Source: CAZFOB01 sp964520325 (GTDB lineage: Bacteria; Actinomycetota; JAICYB01). From it: a stretch of 64,000 bases of DNA. Location: contig CAZFOB010000014.1 in the NCBI GenBank assembly GCA_964520325.1, positions 19,836 through 83,835 on the forward strand. The letters run 5' to 3'. Positions 41,490 to 49,306 of the stretch are shown here, piece by piece (position 1 is the first letter of the stretch; each line of letters begins with the position of its first letter). The notes below the pieces were generated by a model. The model ran no database searches and was not told where the DNA came from. It saw only the letters and a list, made by a program, of their open reading frames with translations. The translations under genes and the position numbers were made by a program.

Positions 41490-42565
41490 TGCCGTCCTTC
41501 CGCACCGCACTCGTCCTGGAGATCGTGTCGACCGCTCCCGAGGGGACGCAGGAGCTGACGGTCAAGATCGGCGAAGAGAAGCGTCGCGCGATCCTCTATC
41601 CGCGATGGGCAGCGCCCGCATCTGTTGGTGATGCCGTCGTTGTGAACACAACTGCCGTTGAGCTCGATCTCGGGACCGGCGGTCTTGACTTCGTCGTGTG
41701 GAACCAGGCGGTCGACAGCTACGACGCGCCCGGCGGCGGGCACATCATGAAGCTGCGCTATACACCGGCTCAGTGTGAGGTCCTTGCGGTTGAAGCGCAG
41801 GAGTCACCCCACCACGGCGTGATGCAACAGGCCCGAACGCTCGACGCAACGCCGGTCGTTGCGACATCGCTTCACTCGCAGCTATTGCCCGTGCTCTGTG
41901 GGTTACGGCGGATCGCTCCCGATGCTCGGGTCGCGTATGTGATGACCGACGGGGCGGGTATCGAGGCGAGCTTCTCCCGTACGCTTCGCGGCCTGCGCGA
42001 GCTCGGATGGCTGCGCGGTGTCGTAACAGCCGGACACGCGATCGGCGGTGACCTTGAATCGGTCACGCTGCACAGCGGCCTCCTCGCGGCCCGCCACGTC
42101 CTCGATGCAGACGTCATCGTGGCCGGCCTCGGCCCCGGTGTCGTCGGGACCGCGACCCCGTACGGAACCACCGCGATCGAGCTCGGTACCATCACGCTGG
42201 CGGCGCAAGCCCTCGGCGGACGCGCGGTCGTGTGCGTGCGCCTCTCCGGCACAGATCCGCGTCCGCGACACCGGGGTGTCAGCCACCACATGGTGGCCGC
42301 GCTCGGGTGGGTGGAAGCCGCGATCGATCCATCGGTCACGGCGGTCGTCGCACCGAAGGGCTCGAGGGAGCTCGTAGCCGATGCGCTGCCGAACTACAAC
42401 GTCATCGAATGCGACGCCGGAGACGTGCTCGCCGATCTCATCAAGGCCAAAGAGTTCGGACTGAGCGTCTCTCACATGGGACGAACGCCTGAAGAGGACA
42501 CGCTGTTCTTCGAAGCCGCGGCGGCCGCCGGTGCATACGCCGGACGACTGGTGGCCGGGAGATGA
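41489..42565 (+). CDS. DUF3866 family protein
   Basis: 358 residues. Recognised by GGGHIMKLRYTP, then ESPHHGVMQQA, SLHSQLLPVLCGL, TAGHAIGGDLES and GLGPGVVGTATPYGTTAIE. Soluble, mixed alpha/beta with several Gly-rich loops that could bind a ligand. It is found in Actinobacteria and Firmicutes near cell-envelope genes, with no proven function. It overlaps the glycosyltransferase before it and the membrane protein after it (ATGA), so it is a co-translated member of the envelope block. Confidence 0.85.
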   Translation: MPSFRTALVLEIVSTAPEGTQELTVKIGEEKRRAILYPRWAAPASVGDAVVVNTTAVELDLGTGGLDFVVWNQAVDSYDAPGGGHIMKLRYTPAQCEVLAVEAQESPHHGVMQQARTLDATPVVATSLHSQLLPVLCGLRRIAPDARVAYVMTDGAGIEASFSRTLRGLRELGWLRGVVTAGHAIGGDLESVTLHSGLLAARHVLDADVIVAGLGPGVVGTATPYGTTAIELGTITLAAQALGGRAVVCVRLSGTDPRPRHRGVSHHMVAALGWVEAAIDPSVTAVVAPKGSRELVADALPNYNVIECDAGDVLADLIKAKEFGLSVSHMGRTPEEDTLFFEAAAAAGAYAGRLVAGR

Positions 42566-44820
42566 GGCGCTCGCTCGCGACGATCTTGGTCGTCAGCGCA
42601 GTCGCCTCCGGCGGCATCGCGTTGTTCGCAAGCCTCGCTTCACGTCCGAGCTCTGGTTCGATGAGGCCGCTGGCTGGGGATCGCGTCGTGATCTTCACGA
42701 TCTCCGGAGTGACGTGGGGGGACATCGGCGGTCGTGCCCCCGGCGAAGAACTCCCGACATTCGACAAGCTGATACGAGAGGGATCGACCGCTGCGCTCGC
42801 GCCCCGGACGGCGTCCGTGCGCCCGTCGGCCGAACGCGGCTACCTCACCCTCGGCGCAGGCAACCGAGCGGCGGCGAGCAACGAGAGCTCGGATGCCCAG
42901 CTCGCTTACGGCGTGAAGGAAGAGGTTTACGAAGGCATCACCGCCGGCGAGATCAATCGGACGCTCGGTGGCTGCTGCCGGTCCGCGGCCGTTGTTCACC
43001 TCGGTGTTCCCGAGCTTCAGTCCAGGCAGGACGCCCAGTATCACGGGGCGAAGGTCGGCGCGCTGGGCGAAGCCCTGCAGCGCGGCGGGATCGATCGCGG
43101 GATCATCTCGGCCGCCGATCTCACCACCGCAGCCCGACCGCCGGACACCGGACGCGGTGGGCCTGTCCTCGCGATGGTCGACAACAACGGCGTCGTACCG
43201 CAAGGACTGGTCCGGGGGCTGGTTTCTCCAGGCGGCCCGCTTTCGCCTGGGATCACCAACGAGGACGCACTTGTGAGTGCGACGCGTCGCATGCTCGGCG
43301 CCGTCGACCTCCTGATGGTCGAGCCGGGTGAAACGCTTCGCGCGGACAACCTTGCCAACCACGTGTATCCGGACGCGGCGAAGAGGATCCGTCGCGAGGC
43401 ATTGTCGAGAACCGATCGACTGCTCAACGGGGTGGTTCGCGCGCTTGAAGAGGAAGACCTCCTGCTCGTCGTCGGTGTGTCCAGCTCTTCGACCGATCGC
43501 CAGGAGCACCTGACTCCGATCATCGCGTGGGGTGCTGGGACCAAACCCGGTGAGCTCAGGTCCGCTACGACCCACCGCGCGGGCAGCGTCACGCTGACGG
43601 ACGTCGCGCCCACCGTGCTGTCCGTCTTCGGCCTCGCGCAGCCGGCCTCGATGTCCGGGCGGCCGATACGTCGGATCGCGAGCGATGCGGAGCGTCCGCA
43701 GAGCCACGACGAGCTGGACCGGCGATCGGTCTTCCGCGAACGGTTCGTGCCCGCGGTCTTCTACTCGTTCGTGGCGCTGTTCGTCCTGCTGTTCGTGCTC
43801 GTGGCGTTCGTGTTCCTTCTGCGGCTTCCGTTCAAGCCACCCCTGGTGAGCATCTGCTATCTCATCCTGGCCCTTCCGCTTGCGACCTTCATGCTCACCG
43901 CCGTGCCGCTGTGGAACCTCGGGGTCCTGCCCGCGCAGATCCTGCTGTGGACGATCGCGATCGCGCTGGCGGCGGCGGCGTGGCTCGTTCCGGGCCCCCG
44001 GTGGACGGGTGCGGTGCCACTGGTCAGCTCGCTGGCGGTCTTCGTCGGCGTTGTTCTGCTCTTCGGTGGGCACCTGTTGGCCAACGCTGTGTTCGGCAAC
44101 TCGGTGCTCGCGGCCGGGCGCTTCTACGGCATCCCGAACACCGGATCGGCGCTCTTCTTCGGCGCGTGCGTCCTGTCGGTCATGGCGCTCGGCGAGTTGC
44201 GGCACGACCAGGGCTTGAAGACATGGATGGCGGCGGCGCTGTTCGGGGCGCTCGTTCTGACGGGATGGCCCACCTTCGGAGCCGACGTGGGCGGACTTCT
44301 GACCGGTGTCGCCGCGGTTGGTGTGATCCTGCTCGTCGCGCGCGGTGCGCGCGTGCCGTGGAAGGTCGTCGCTCTCGTGGTGTTCGCAGCGGTCGCCGTC
44401 ACGATGGTCGTGGCGTACGTCGATTCGCTCCGTTCGATCGACCAGCAGACCCACCTCGGCCGCTTCGTCGACGGGCTCTTCTCTGGCGACGGCACGGCAA
44501 CGACGACGATCCGCCGCAAGGCGACACAAGCGCTTGCTTCGTTGTCGTTCTCTCGCTTCACCTACGTCGTTCCGCTGGCCGTCGCTGCGCTCGGAGTGCT
44601 CCTGCGCGGCCCGGGTGGGCCGCTGCGCGCTGTGTTGTCGAGGCACAGACTCTTCAGGGCCGGGATGGCCGGGATCCTGGTCGCGGGCATCATGGGCTTC
44701 GCGCTGAATGATTCCGGCGTCGCGGTTCCCGCGCTCCTGCTTGCGCAGGCTGTGCCGCTCGTCGTCCTACTCGGTGTGGACCACGTCCGGTCGCAGTCCA
44801 CGCCGCCGCTTGACGGCTGA
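42562..44820 (+). CDS. Polytopic membrane protein with N-terminal alkaline-phosphatase-like domain
   Basis: 752 residues. One N-terminal signal-anchor (about 5-27), then an exported domain (about 35-375) resembling the alkaline phosphatase/phosphodiesterase superfamily: VVIFTISGVTWGDI at its first strand, HLTPIIAWGAG, and GSVTLTDVAPTVLSVFGL, the last a typical superfamily ending. Clear metal-ligand pairs are not all visible, so enzymatic activity is unsure. Then about ten membrane helices (about 385-745). No gene name recognised. It is coupled to DUF3866 by ATGA overlap and ends 54 bases inside the convergent HTTM gene. Confidence 0.72.
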   Translation: MRRSLATILVVSAVASGGIALFASLASRPSSGSMRPLAGDRVVIFTISGVTWGDIGGRAPGEELPTFDKLIREGSTAALAPRTASVRPSAERGYLTLGAGNRAAASNESSDAQLAYGVKEEVYEGITAGEINRTLGGCCRSAAVVHLGVPELQSRQDAQYHGAKVGALGEALQRGGIDRGIISAADLTTAARPPDTGRGGPVLAMVDNNGVVPQGLVRGLVSPGGPLSPGITNEDALVSATRRMLGAVDLLMVEPGETLRADNLANHVYPDAAKRIRREALSRTDRLLNGVVRALEEEDLLLVVGVSSSSTDRQEHLTPIIAWGAGTKPGELRSATTHRAGSVTLTDVAPTVLSVFGLAQPASMSGRPIRRIASDAERPQSHDELDRRSVFRERFVPAVFYSFVALFVLLFVLVAFVFLLRLPFKPPLVSICYLILALPLATFMLTAVPLWNLGVLPAQILLWTIAIALAAAAWLVPGPRWTGAVPLVSSLAVFVGVVLLFGGHLLANAVFGNSVLAAGRFYGIPNTGSALFFGACVLSVMALGELRHDQGLKTWMAAALFGALVLTGWPTFGADVGGLLTGVAAVGVILLVARGARVPWKVVALVVFAAVAVTMVVAYVDSLRSIDQQTHLGRFVDGLFSGDGTATTTIRRKATQALASLSFSRFTYVVPLAVAALGVLLRGPGGPLRAVLSRHRLFRAGMAGILVAGIMGFALNDSGVAVPALLLAQAVPLVVLLGVDHVRSQSTPPLDG

Positions 44821-45675
44821 AACGCGCAGGGTCCGGAGCCGTTCAAGTGGGAAGAACGCGATCACGCACACCAGATGTGAACGGAAGTAGATCGTTATTC
44901 CGATGAGCGACGCGGCGTGGAAAGCGATCGCAAACAGGACGTAGGACCGCCCGAGCGTGTTGCGCAGCAGCATCAAGGGCGCCGTGAGCTCGAAGGCCAG
45001 GATCACGAATTGCATCGCGATCATCGCCCACGGGACGTGCAGCAAGAGGTCGCCGAACATCGTTCCCCGCCGTGCGAGCGCGCGCTCGATCGTCGTCGAG
45101 GTCACCCAGTCGGGGCCGGCGACGAGAAGCTTGGTCACTCCGGAGAGGAAGTAGGTGAGCACGAACGACATCTGCACGGCCGAAAGCACCCAGCCGCCGC
45201 GTTCGTCGAGACGGCCTGGCCCTTCAACGTTGTCGGCAACGTTGTCGGCAACGTTGTCGCCAGTGTTGTCGGCGGAGCGCCACCTCACCGTCGGAAGAAC
45301 GACGAGCGCGGTGATGAGTGCCACGCGGTCGTGGTCGACCTTGCCGTAGGTGAACGCAACGAACGCCCAGTAGAAGTACAGAAGTGCGACCAGGGGGCCG
45401 AGGACTCGACGCCCGTATCCGGCGGCGGTGACCAGAGGCACGGTGAGAAGTGCGCCGACGACGAGTGCCATCACGCCGGCAGTGGGGGCCGGGATGTTCA
45501 GCGCTCGCGCGAACCACAGCGGCTCGTACCACGACGGGGGAACCATGCCGTGGTGCATCACCCACCGGGACGTGAGCACGTCGAGGGGGATGTAGAGATA
45601 GATCAGGACGCGGAACACGTGGACGCGCTCCAGTGGGACGGGCTGGTGCCACCAGCCGTTCCAGATCGCTATCAC
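44767..45675 (-). CDS. HTTM-domain membrane protein (vitamin K-dependent gamma-carboxylase-like)
   Basis: 302 residues from GTG 45675, which overlaps the stop of the upstream minus-strand gene (GTGA); TTG 45684 is an alternative. HTTM-type membrane core: ERVHVFRVLIYLYIPLDV, YGKVDHDRVALITALV, and SAVQMSFVLTYFLSGVTKLL. Such proteins are often of unknown function; carboxylase activity is not implied. A 12-base tandem repeat (45226-45273) encodes a DNVA/DNVG-type stretch in a loop. The 3' end overlaps the convergent gene by 54 bases. Confidence 0.78.
   Translation of the reverse strand: MIAIWNGWWHQPVPLERVHVFRVLIYLYIPLDVLTSRWVMHHGMVPPSWYEPLWFARALNIPAPTAGVMALVVGALLTVPLVTAAGYGRRVLGPLVALLYFYWAFVAFTYGKVDHDRVALITALVVLPTVRWRSADNTGDNVADNVADNVEGPGRLDERGGWVLSAVQMSFVLTYFLSGVTKLLVAGPDWVTSTTIERALARRGTMFGDLLLHVPWAMIAMQFVILAFELTAPLMLLRNTLGRSYVLFAIAFHAASLIGITIYFRSHLVCVIAFFPLERLRTLRVSAVKRRRGLRPDVVHTE
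45226..45273. repeat. Four tandem 12-base repeats inside the HTTM gene
   Basis: Unit AACGTTGTCGGC twice exact, then AACGTTGTCGCC and AGTGTTGTCGGC. In frame, encoding repeated Asp-Asn-Val/Thr-Ala/Gly on the minus strand. Likely prone to length change. Confidence 0.85.
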
Positions 45676-46097
45676 GCGTGCCAACGAACGAGCGTTGTCT
45701 CAATGGGACGGGCGGTTGGGGCAGCGGCTCCGGCGGGGCTGTACTCCCGGCGTACCAGCCGGATCCCGACGATCTCGCGATCATGGGCAACGCTTGCGTT
45801 GTGTACGCGCGCGAGGTCGCCCAGCATGTCCGGATCCTTGCGGATGCGATCCATCTGCCCTTCGATCTCAGCCCGTTTGAGATGGAACGCGAACGGGTCC
45901 ATCTCCTTGTGACGTCCGGTTTTGAGCTCGGCATCGATGATCACGATCGCGATGGCCGATTCGCTGCCGCCGGGGAACATGCGCATCTGCGCCAGGGGCC
46001 ACGTATCGTCGGTCTGCCAGACCACCGTGCCCGCAGCGAGCCCGATGATGAGCGCGGCCGCGGCGATGTTTCGCAAGACGCGCCACGGACCGCGCAT
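45672..46097 (-). CDS. Small membrane-anchored protein paired with HTTM gene
   Basis: 141 residues from ATG 46097. One hydrophobic segment (about 8-30, VLRNIAAAALIIGLAAGTVV), then an exported domain with WPLAQMRMFPGG. No named family; similar small proteins next to HTTM genes are known to me, so it is likely a partner. A -10-like TAGGAT on the minus strand (46108-46103) is five bases before the ATG. The stop overlaps the HTTM GTG. Confidence 0.65.
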   Translation of the reverse strand: MRGPWRVLRNIAAAALIIGLAAGTVVWQTDDTWPLAQMRMFPGGSESAIAIVIIDAELKTGRHKEMDPFAFHLKRAEIEGQMDRIRKDPDMLGDLARVHNASVAHDREIVGIRLVRREYSPAGAAAPTARPIETTLVRWHA

Positions 46098-46115
46098 GGG
46101 CCATCCTAGCCACAC

Positions 46116-48275
46116 ATGTCTTCCCGAAAGGCACGCCCGATCCGTCCTTCGCCGCCCATCGAGGCACTCCACGTTCTCACGCTTTGTGCCTTCGCTGTGG
46201 CCCAGCCGCTCTTCGATCTGCTCGGCCGGAATGCTTCCTTCTTCGTCGCGCACGCCAGCAGCCGGACCGATGTTGTGCTCTTCACCTTCGCCACGGTTCT
46301 CGTCCCGTGGCTGGTCCTGCTCGGGGCGAGGCATCTCATCGGCTTGGTCTCAAAGCCCGCCGCGCACATCTTCCATCTGCTGACGCTTGCGCTCCTTGGA
46401 GCTCTCGCATTGACGACTCCGGCCGTCCGAGCCTGGAGCCTGCACTGGGTGCCTGCCATCGCTCTGGCTATGGCGGTTGGCGTTGTCGTCGTGGCGTTCA
46501 TCAGGCGCTCGCGGTTACTGCAACGGTTCATCTCGGCGATGGGTGTTGCCGTTATCGCGTTCCCGCTGCTGTTCCTGTTCGCGACGCCGGTGCGCGATCT
46601 CCTGTTTCCCGGACCGCTGCCACGGGCCGAGCTTGGGAGCGTGACGAACGTCGAGAAGAAGCGTGCACCTCCGGTGACGGTCGTTGTATTCGACGAGCTG
46701 TCGCTGGCGTCGATCATCACGCCGGCTGGAAAGATCGATCGCGGACGGTTTCCCAACATCGCTCGTCTTGCCGAGAGGTCGACGTGGTACCGGGAAGCGA
46801 CAACGTCCGGGCTTCGCACCGACCAAGCCGTCCCAGCCATGCTGACGGGACGGCGCGTGCCGCGCCGGCAAGTGCCGTCGTCGTTCGCCTATCCCGAGAA
46901 CCTCTTCACGCTGTTCTCGCGAACACACCAGATGCACGTGCGCGAGTCGGTCACGCAATTGTGTCCACCGGAGCTGTGTGAGGGCGAGCACGCCGATGCA
47001 ATCCGCGGGTTGCGGTCGCTGTTCTTCGACGCGTCCGTGGTGTACGGACACATCGTGCTGCCGCCGGCTCTTGCGGCGGCCACGTTGCCTGCGCTCGGCG
47101 ATCGCTGGGCCGGATTCAGACGCGACGACGGGATCCCGGTGCCTGTGACCGGCGGCGGCGACCCGGTCAAAGCGTGGCTGCGTTCTGCGCTCGCCGACTC
47201 GAAGAACCAGCACGAGGGTGCGGCCTTCGAAGTGTTCCTGCGTGGACTGTCCATCGGTACCAGCGGGAGAGGCGGCGGTTCCAGCGGGAGAGGCGGCAAA
47301 CCCCAGTTGTCATGGGCGCACGTGCAGGTGCCTCACCCACCATGGCGGTACCTCCCGAACGGGCAGGTGTATCCGACCGGTGAGACCACGCCCGGCTACA
47401 AGGACTTCCGCTGGGGGTCGGATCAGTACCTGGCCGACGAGGTACTCCAGCGCTCCCTCCTGCAGACGAAGTTCGTCGACCTCCTCGTCGGGCGGATGAT
47501 CGACCGTCTCGAGAAAGCCGAACTGTGGGACGAGACCATGCTCGTCGTCACCTCGGATCACGGGGCCACCTGGGGAGCAAACGGCACGCGCAGGGAGCTC
47601 GACGGTGATCAGCAAGCCGGACTGCTCGGCGTGCCGATGTTCGTGAAGTACCCGCATCAGAGGAAGGGACGAGTCGACAAGTCCAACGCGGAGATCGTTG
47701 ACCTTCTGCCCACCGTGGCCGACGCCGCTGGTATCGATGTTCCCTGGGTCACGCATGGGTCGTCGTTACGGGACGCCGAGCGTCGCGCAGGCAAGCGCAT
47801 CTTCGATGGGCAGCGCGAACGGGTCGTCCGCCACTCGTTCTTCGGCGTGCGTCAACGCGCCGGCGAGATCGAGGACCTCTTCGGCAATGCCGCCGACAGC
47901 GGGCCCGACGACCTCTACGCGTTCGGGCGCAACCGGCGCCTTCTGGGGGATGCCGTCGAGAACTTCGAACTCGACCTTGCCGGTCGATCCACTTCCGTTG
48001 CGTTCGATGACACGGAGATGCGTGACGTCGATGTCGACGCTGCCGAATTGCCGGTGTTCTTCCGCGCAGCTCTGAGCGGTTCCCCCGAGCAGGGATGGCC
48101 GGTCGTCGTTGCGCTGAACGGCACCATCGCCGGGGTCGGACAGACGTATACGGAGGACGGCGCGACGCGGATCGCGATGATCCTGTCGCCTCGGTATCTC
48201 GTGGCTGGACGAAACGACGTGAAGGTCTACAGGCTCAAAGACGACGCTACCCTCCAGTCGATCCCGGCGCGATGA
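46116..48275 (+). CDS. Sulfatase/LtaS-like membrane protein
   Basis: 719 residues. Five or six N-terminal membrane helices (about 15-165) then an exported alkaline-phosphatase-superfamily domain (about 185-620): VTVVVFDELSLASI, FPNIARLAERSTWYREATT (the nucleophile-side Thr region), LVVTSDHGATWG (metal-binding Asp-His) and NAEIVDLLPTVADAAGI. The order resembles lipoteichoic acid synthases and envelope phosphoglycerol or phosphoethanolamine transferases. A 21-base near repeat (47260-47297) encodes two SGRGG units. The ATG is only 18 bases from the start of the divergent gene 46097. The stop overlaps the next ATG. Confidence 0.8.
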   Translation: MSSRKARPIRPSPPIEALHVLTLCAFAVAQPLFDLLGRNASFFVAHASSRTDVVLFTFATVLVPWLVLLGARHLIGLVSKPAAHIFHLLTLALLGALALTTPAVRAWSLHWVPAIALAMAVGVVVVAFIRRSRLLQRFISAMGVAVIAFPLLFLFATPVRDLLFPGPLPRAELGSVTNVEKKRAPPVTVVVFDELSLASIITPAGKIDRGRFPNIARLAERSTWYREATTSGLRTDQAVPAMLTGRRVPRRQVPSSFAYPENLFTLFSRTHQMHVRESVTQLCPPELCEGEHADAIRGLRSLFFDASVVYGHIVLPPALAAATLPALGDRWAGFRRDDGIPVPVTGGGDPVKAWLRSALADSKNQHEGAAFEVFLRGLSIGTSGRGGGSSGRGGKPQLSWAHVQVPHPPWRYLPNGQVYPTGETTPGYKDFRWGSDQYLADEVLQRSLLQTKFVDLLVGRMIDRLEKAELWDETMLVVTSDHGATWGANGTRRELDGDQQAGLLGVPMFVKYPHQRKGRVDKSNAEIVDLLPTVADAAGIDVPWVTHGSSLRDAERRAGKRIFDGQRERVVRHSFFGVRQRAGEIEDLFGNAADSGPDDLYAFGRNRRLLGDAVENFELDLAGRSTSVAFDDTEMRDVDVDAAELPVFFRAALSGSPEQGWPVVVALNGTIAGVGQTYTEDGATRIAMILSPRYLVAGRNDVKVYRLKDDATLQSIPAR

Positions 48276-49192
48276 TCGCGGCCGTCGGGGAAGCGGCCGC
48301 GGCCGTCGGGGAAGCAGCCGCAGCCGTCGGGGAAGCAGCCGCGGCGCTGGCGGCGGTTCTCGGTGGTATCGCGACCGCCGTTGGCCTGCGCTTGGCCCCC
48401 GTTGTACTCGCGGACGATCGCCATCGCAAGGAGAACTTCCGCGGACGGACGGTGATCGCGACGGGTGGAGTCGTGCTCGTCCTGCCGTTGCTCATCGGCG
48501 GCGCCCTCAGCGTCGCCCCGATGATCGTCGCCCCCACCTTCGCGGAGGCAGAGGTGAAGGTCGCTCTGACGATGCTCGGGGCGGGCCTGGTCACAGCGGC
48601 GCTCGGCTTGGTGGACGACGTCTACGGCGACCGCCATGCGGGTGGCTTGATCGGACACGCCCGCGCGTTGCTGAGGGGCACTGTCACGACCGGGCTCCTG
48701 AAGGCGGGCGGGGGAGCGATCGTCGGGCTGGCATGTGCCGCCATGCTCGGCTGGCGCGGCCTGTGGGGACTTCTCGGGGGCGCTGTGGTTGCTTTGGCAT
48801 CGAATGCGTCCAACCTGTTCGATCTTCGTCCCGGACGGGTCATCAAGCTTTGGGTCCCTTGCACGGTCTGGCTGCTCTTTTCCGCGTCTGTTCGCAGCGG
48901 AGCACTCGCGAGCGGCCGCGTGATGGTGGCTGCGCTGCTGGCGGGCGTGGTCGTCTTCGTCTTCGCCGAGCTCCGCGAGACGGTGATGCTCGGCGATGTA
49001 GGGGCCGGGCTGCTCGGCGTCGTGCTGGGAGTAGCCGCCATCGCAGTTGTGGATCGCGCCGGACTGGTTGTGGTCTTCGGGGTTCTGCTCGCGCTGACCC
49101 TGCTCTCGGAGGTGGTTTCGTTCACGAAGCTCATCGAAGCGACCCCGCCCCTGCGGTGGCTCGACCGCCTGGGGCGCCGAGCGCCCGACTAG
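48272..49192 (+). CDS. MraY/WecA-like phosphoglycosyl (PNPT) transferase, membrane
   Basis: 306 residues from ATG 48272, overlapping the sulfatase stop (ATGA). About nine membrane helices. Family motifs: the Asp-Asp in ALGLVDDVYGDR, NASNLFDLRPGRVIK and VMLGDVGAGLLG. It would move a sugar-1-phosphate to a polyprenyl phosphate, starting a lipid-linked glycan. The NLFDLRPGR variant differs from the usual NxxNxxDGxDG of WecA and MraY. The N-terminus carries three 21-base repeats giving AVGEAAA three times. It ends the envelope block before pyrG. Confidence 0.8.
   Translation: MIAAVGEAAAAVGEAAAAVGEAAAALAAVLGGIATAVGLRLAPVVLADDRHRKENFRGRTVIATGGVVLVLPLLIGGALSVAPMIVAPTFAEAEVKVALTMLGAGLVTAALGLVDDVYGDRHAGGLIGHARALLRGTVTTGLLKAGGGAIVGLACAAMLGWRGLWGLLGGAVVALASNASNLFDLRPGRVIKLWVPCTVWLLFSASVRSGALASGRVMVAALLAGVVVFVFAELRETVMLGDVGAGLLGVVLGVAAIAVVDRAGLVVVFGVLLALTLLSEVVSFTKLIEATPPLRWLDRLGRRAPD
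48281..48343. repeat. Three tandem 21-base repeats at the start of the PNPT gene
   Basis: Unit starts GCCGTCGGGGAAGC; three copies at 48281-48301, 48302-48322 and 48323-48343 with one to three differences, in frame as AVGEAAA. Confidence 0.85.
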
Positions 49193-49293
49193 AAGAGGAC
49201 TTAGGGCTGTCGGTCTGGTCTCGTAGCCTGAGCAACGGATGGTGCGGGATGTGCGACGCATGTCTGTGTGTGCGGTGTTACCGTGAACCGACC

Positions 49294-49299
49294 AGGAGG
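49294..49299 (+). promoter_or_regulatory. Ribosome binding site fixing the pyrG start
   Basis: AGGAGG seven bases before TTG 49307, an ideal spacing; earlier GTGs at 49268 and 49283 have none. Confidence 0.75.
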
Positions 49300-49306
49300 T
49301 AGTGCG

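Noticed and set aside
45226..48343. CRISPR-like array
   Set aside because: The repeats are contiguous, in frame and without spacers; they are minisatellites in coding regions.
49268..49306. GTG 49268 or 49283 as pyrG start
   Set aside because: AGGAGG at ideal spacing marks TTG 49307, and ARHIFVTGG is the normal CTP synthase N-terminus.
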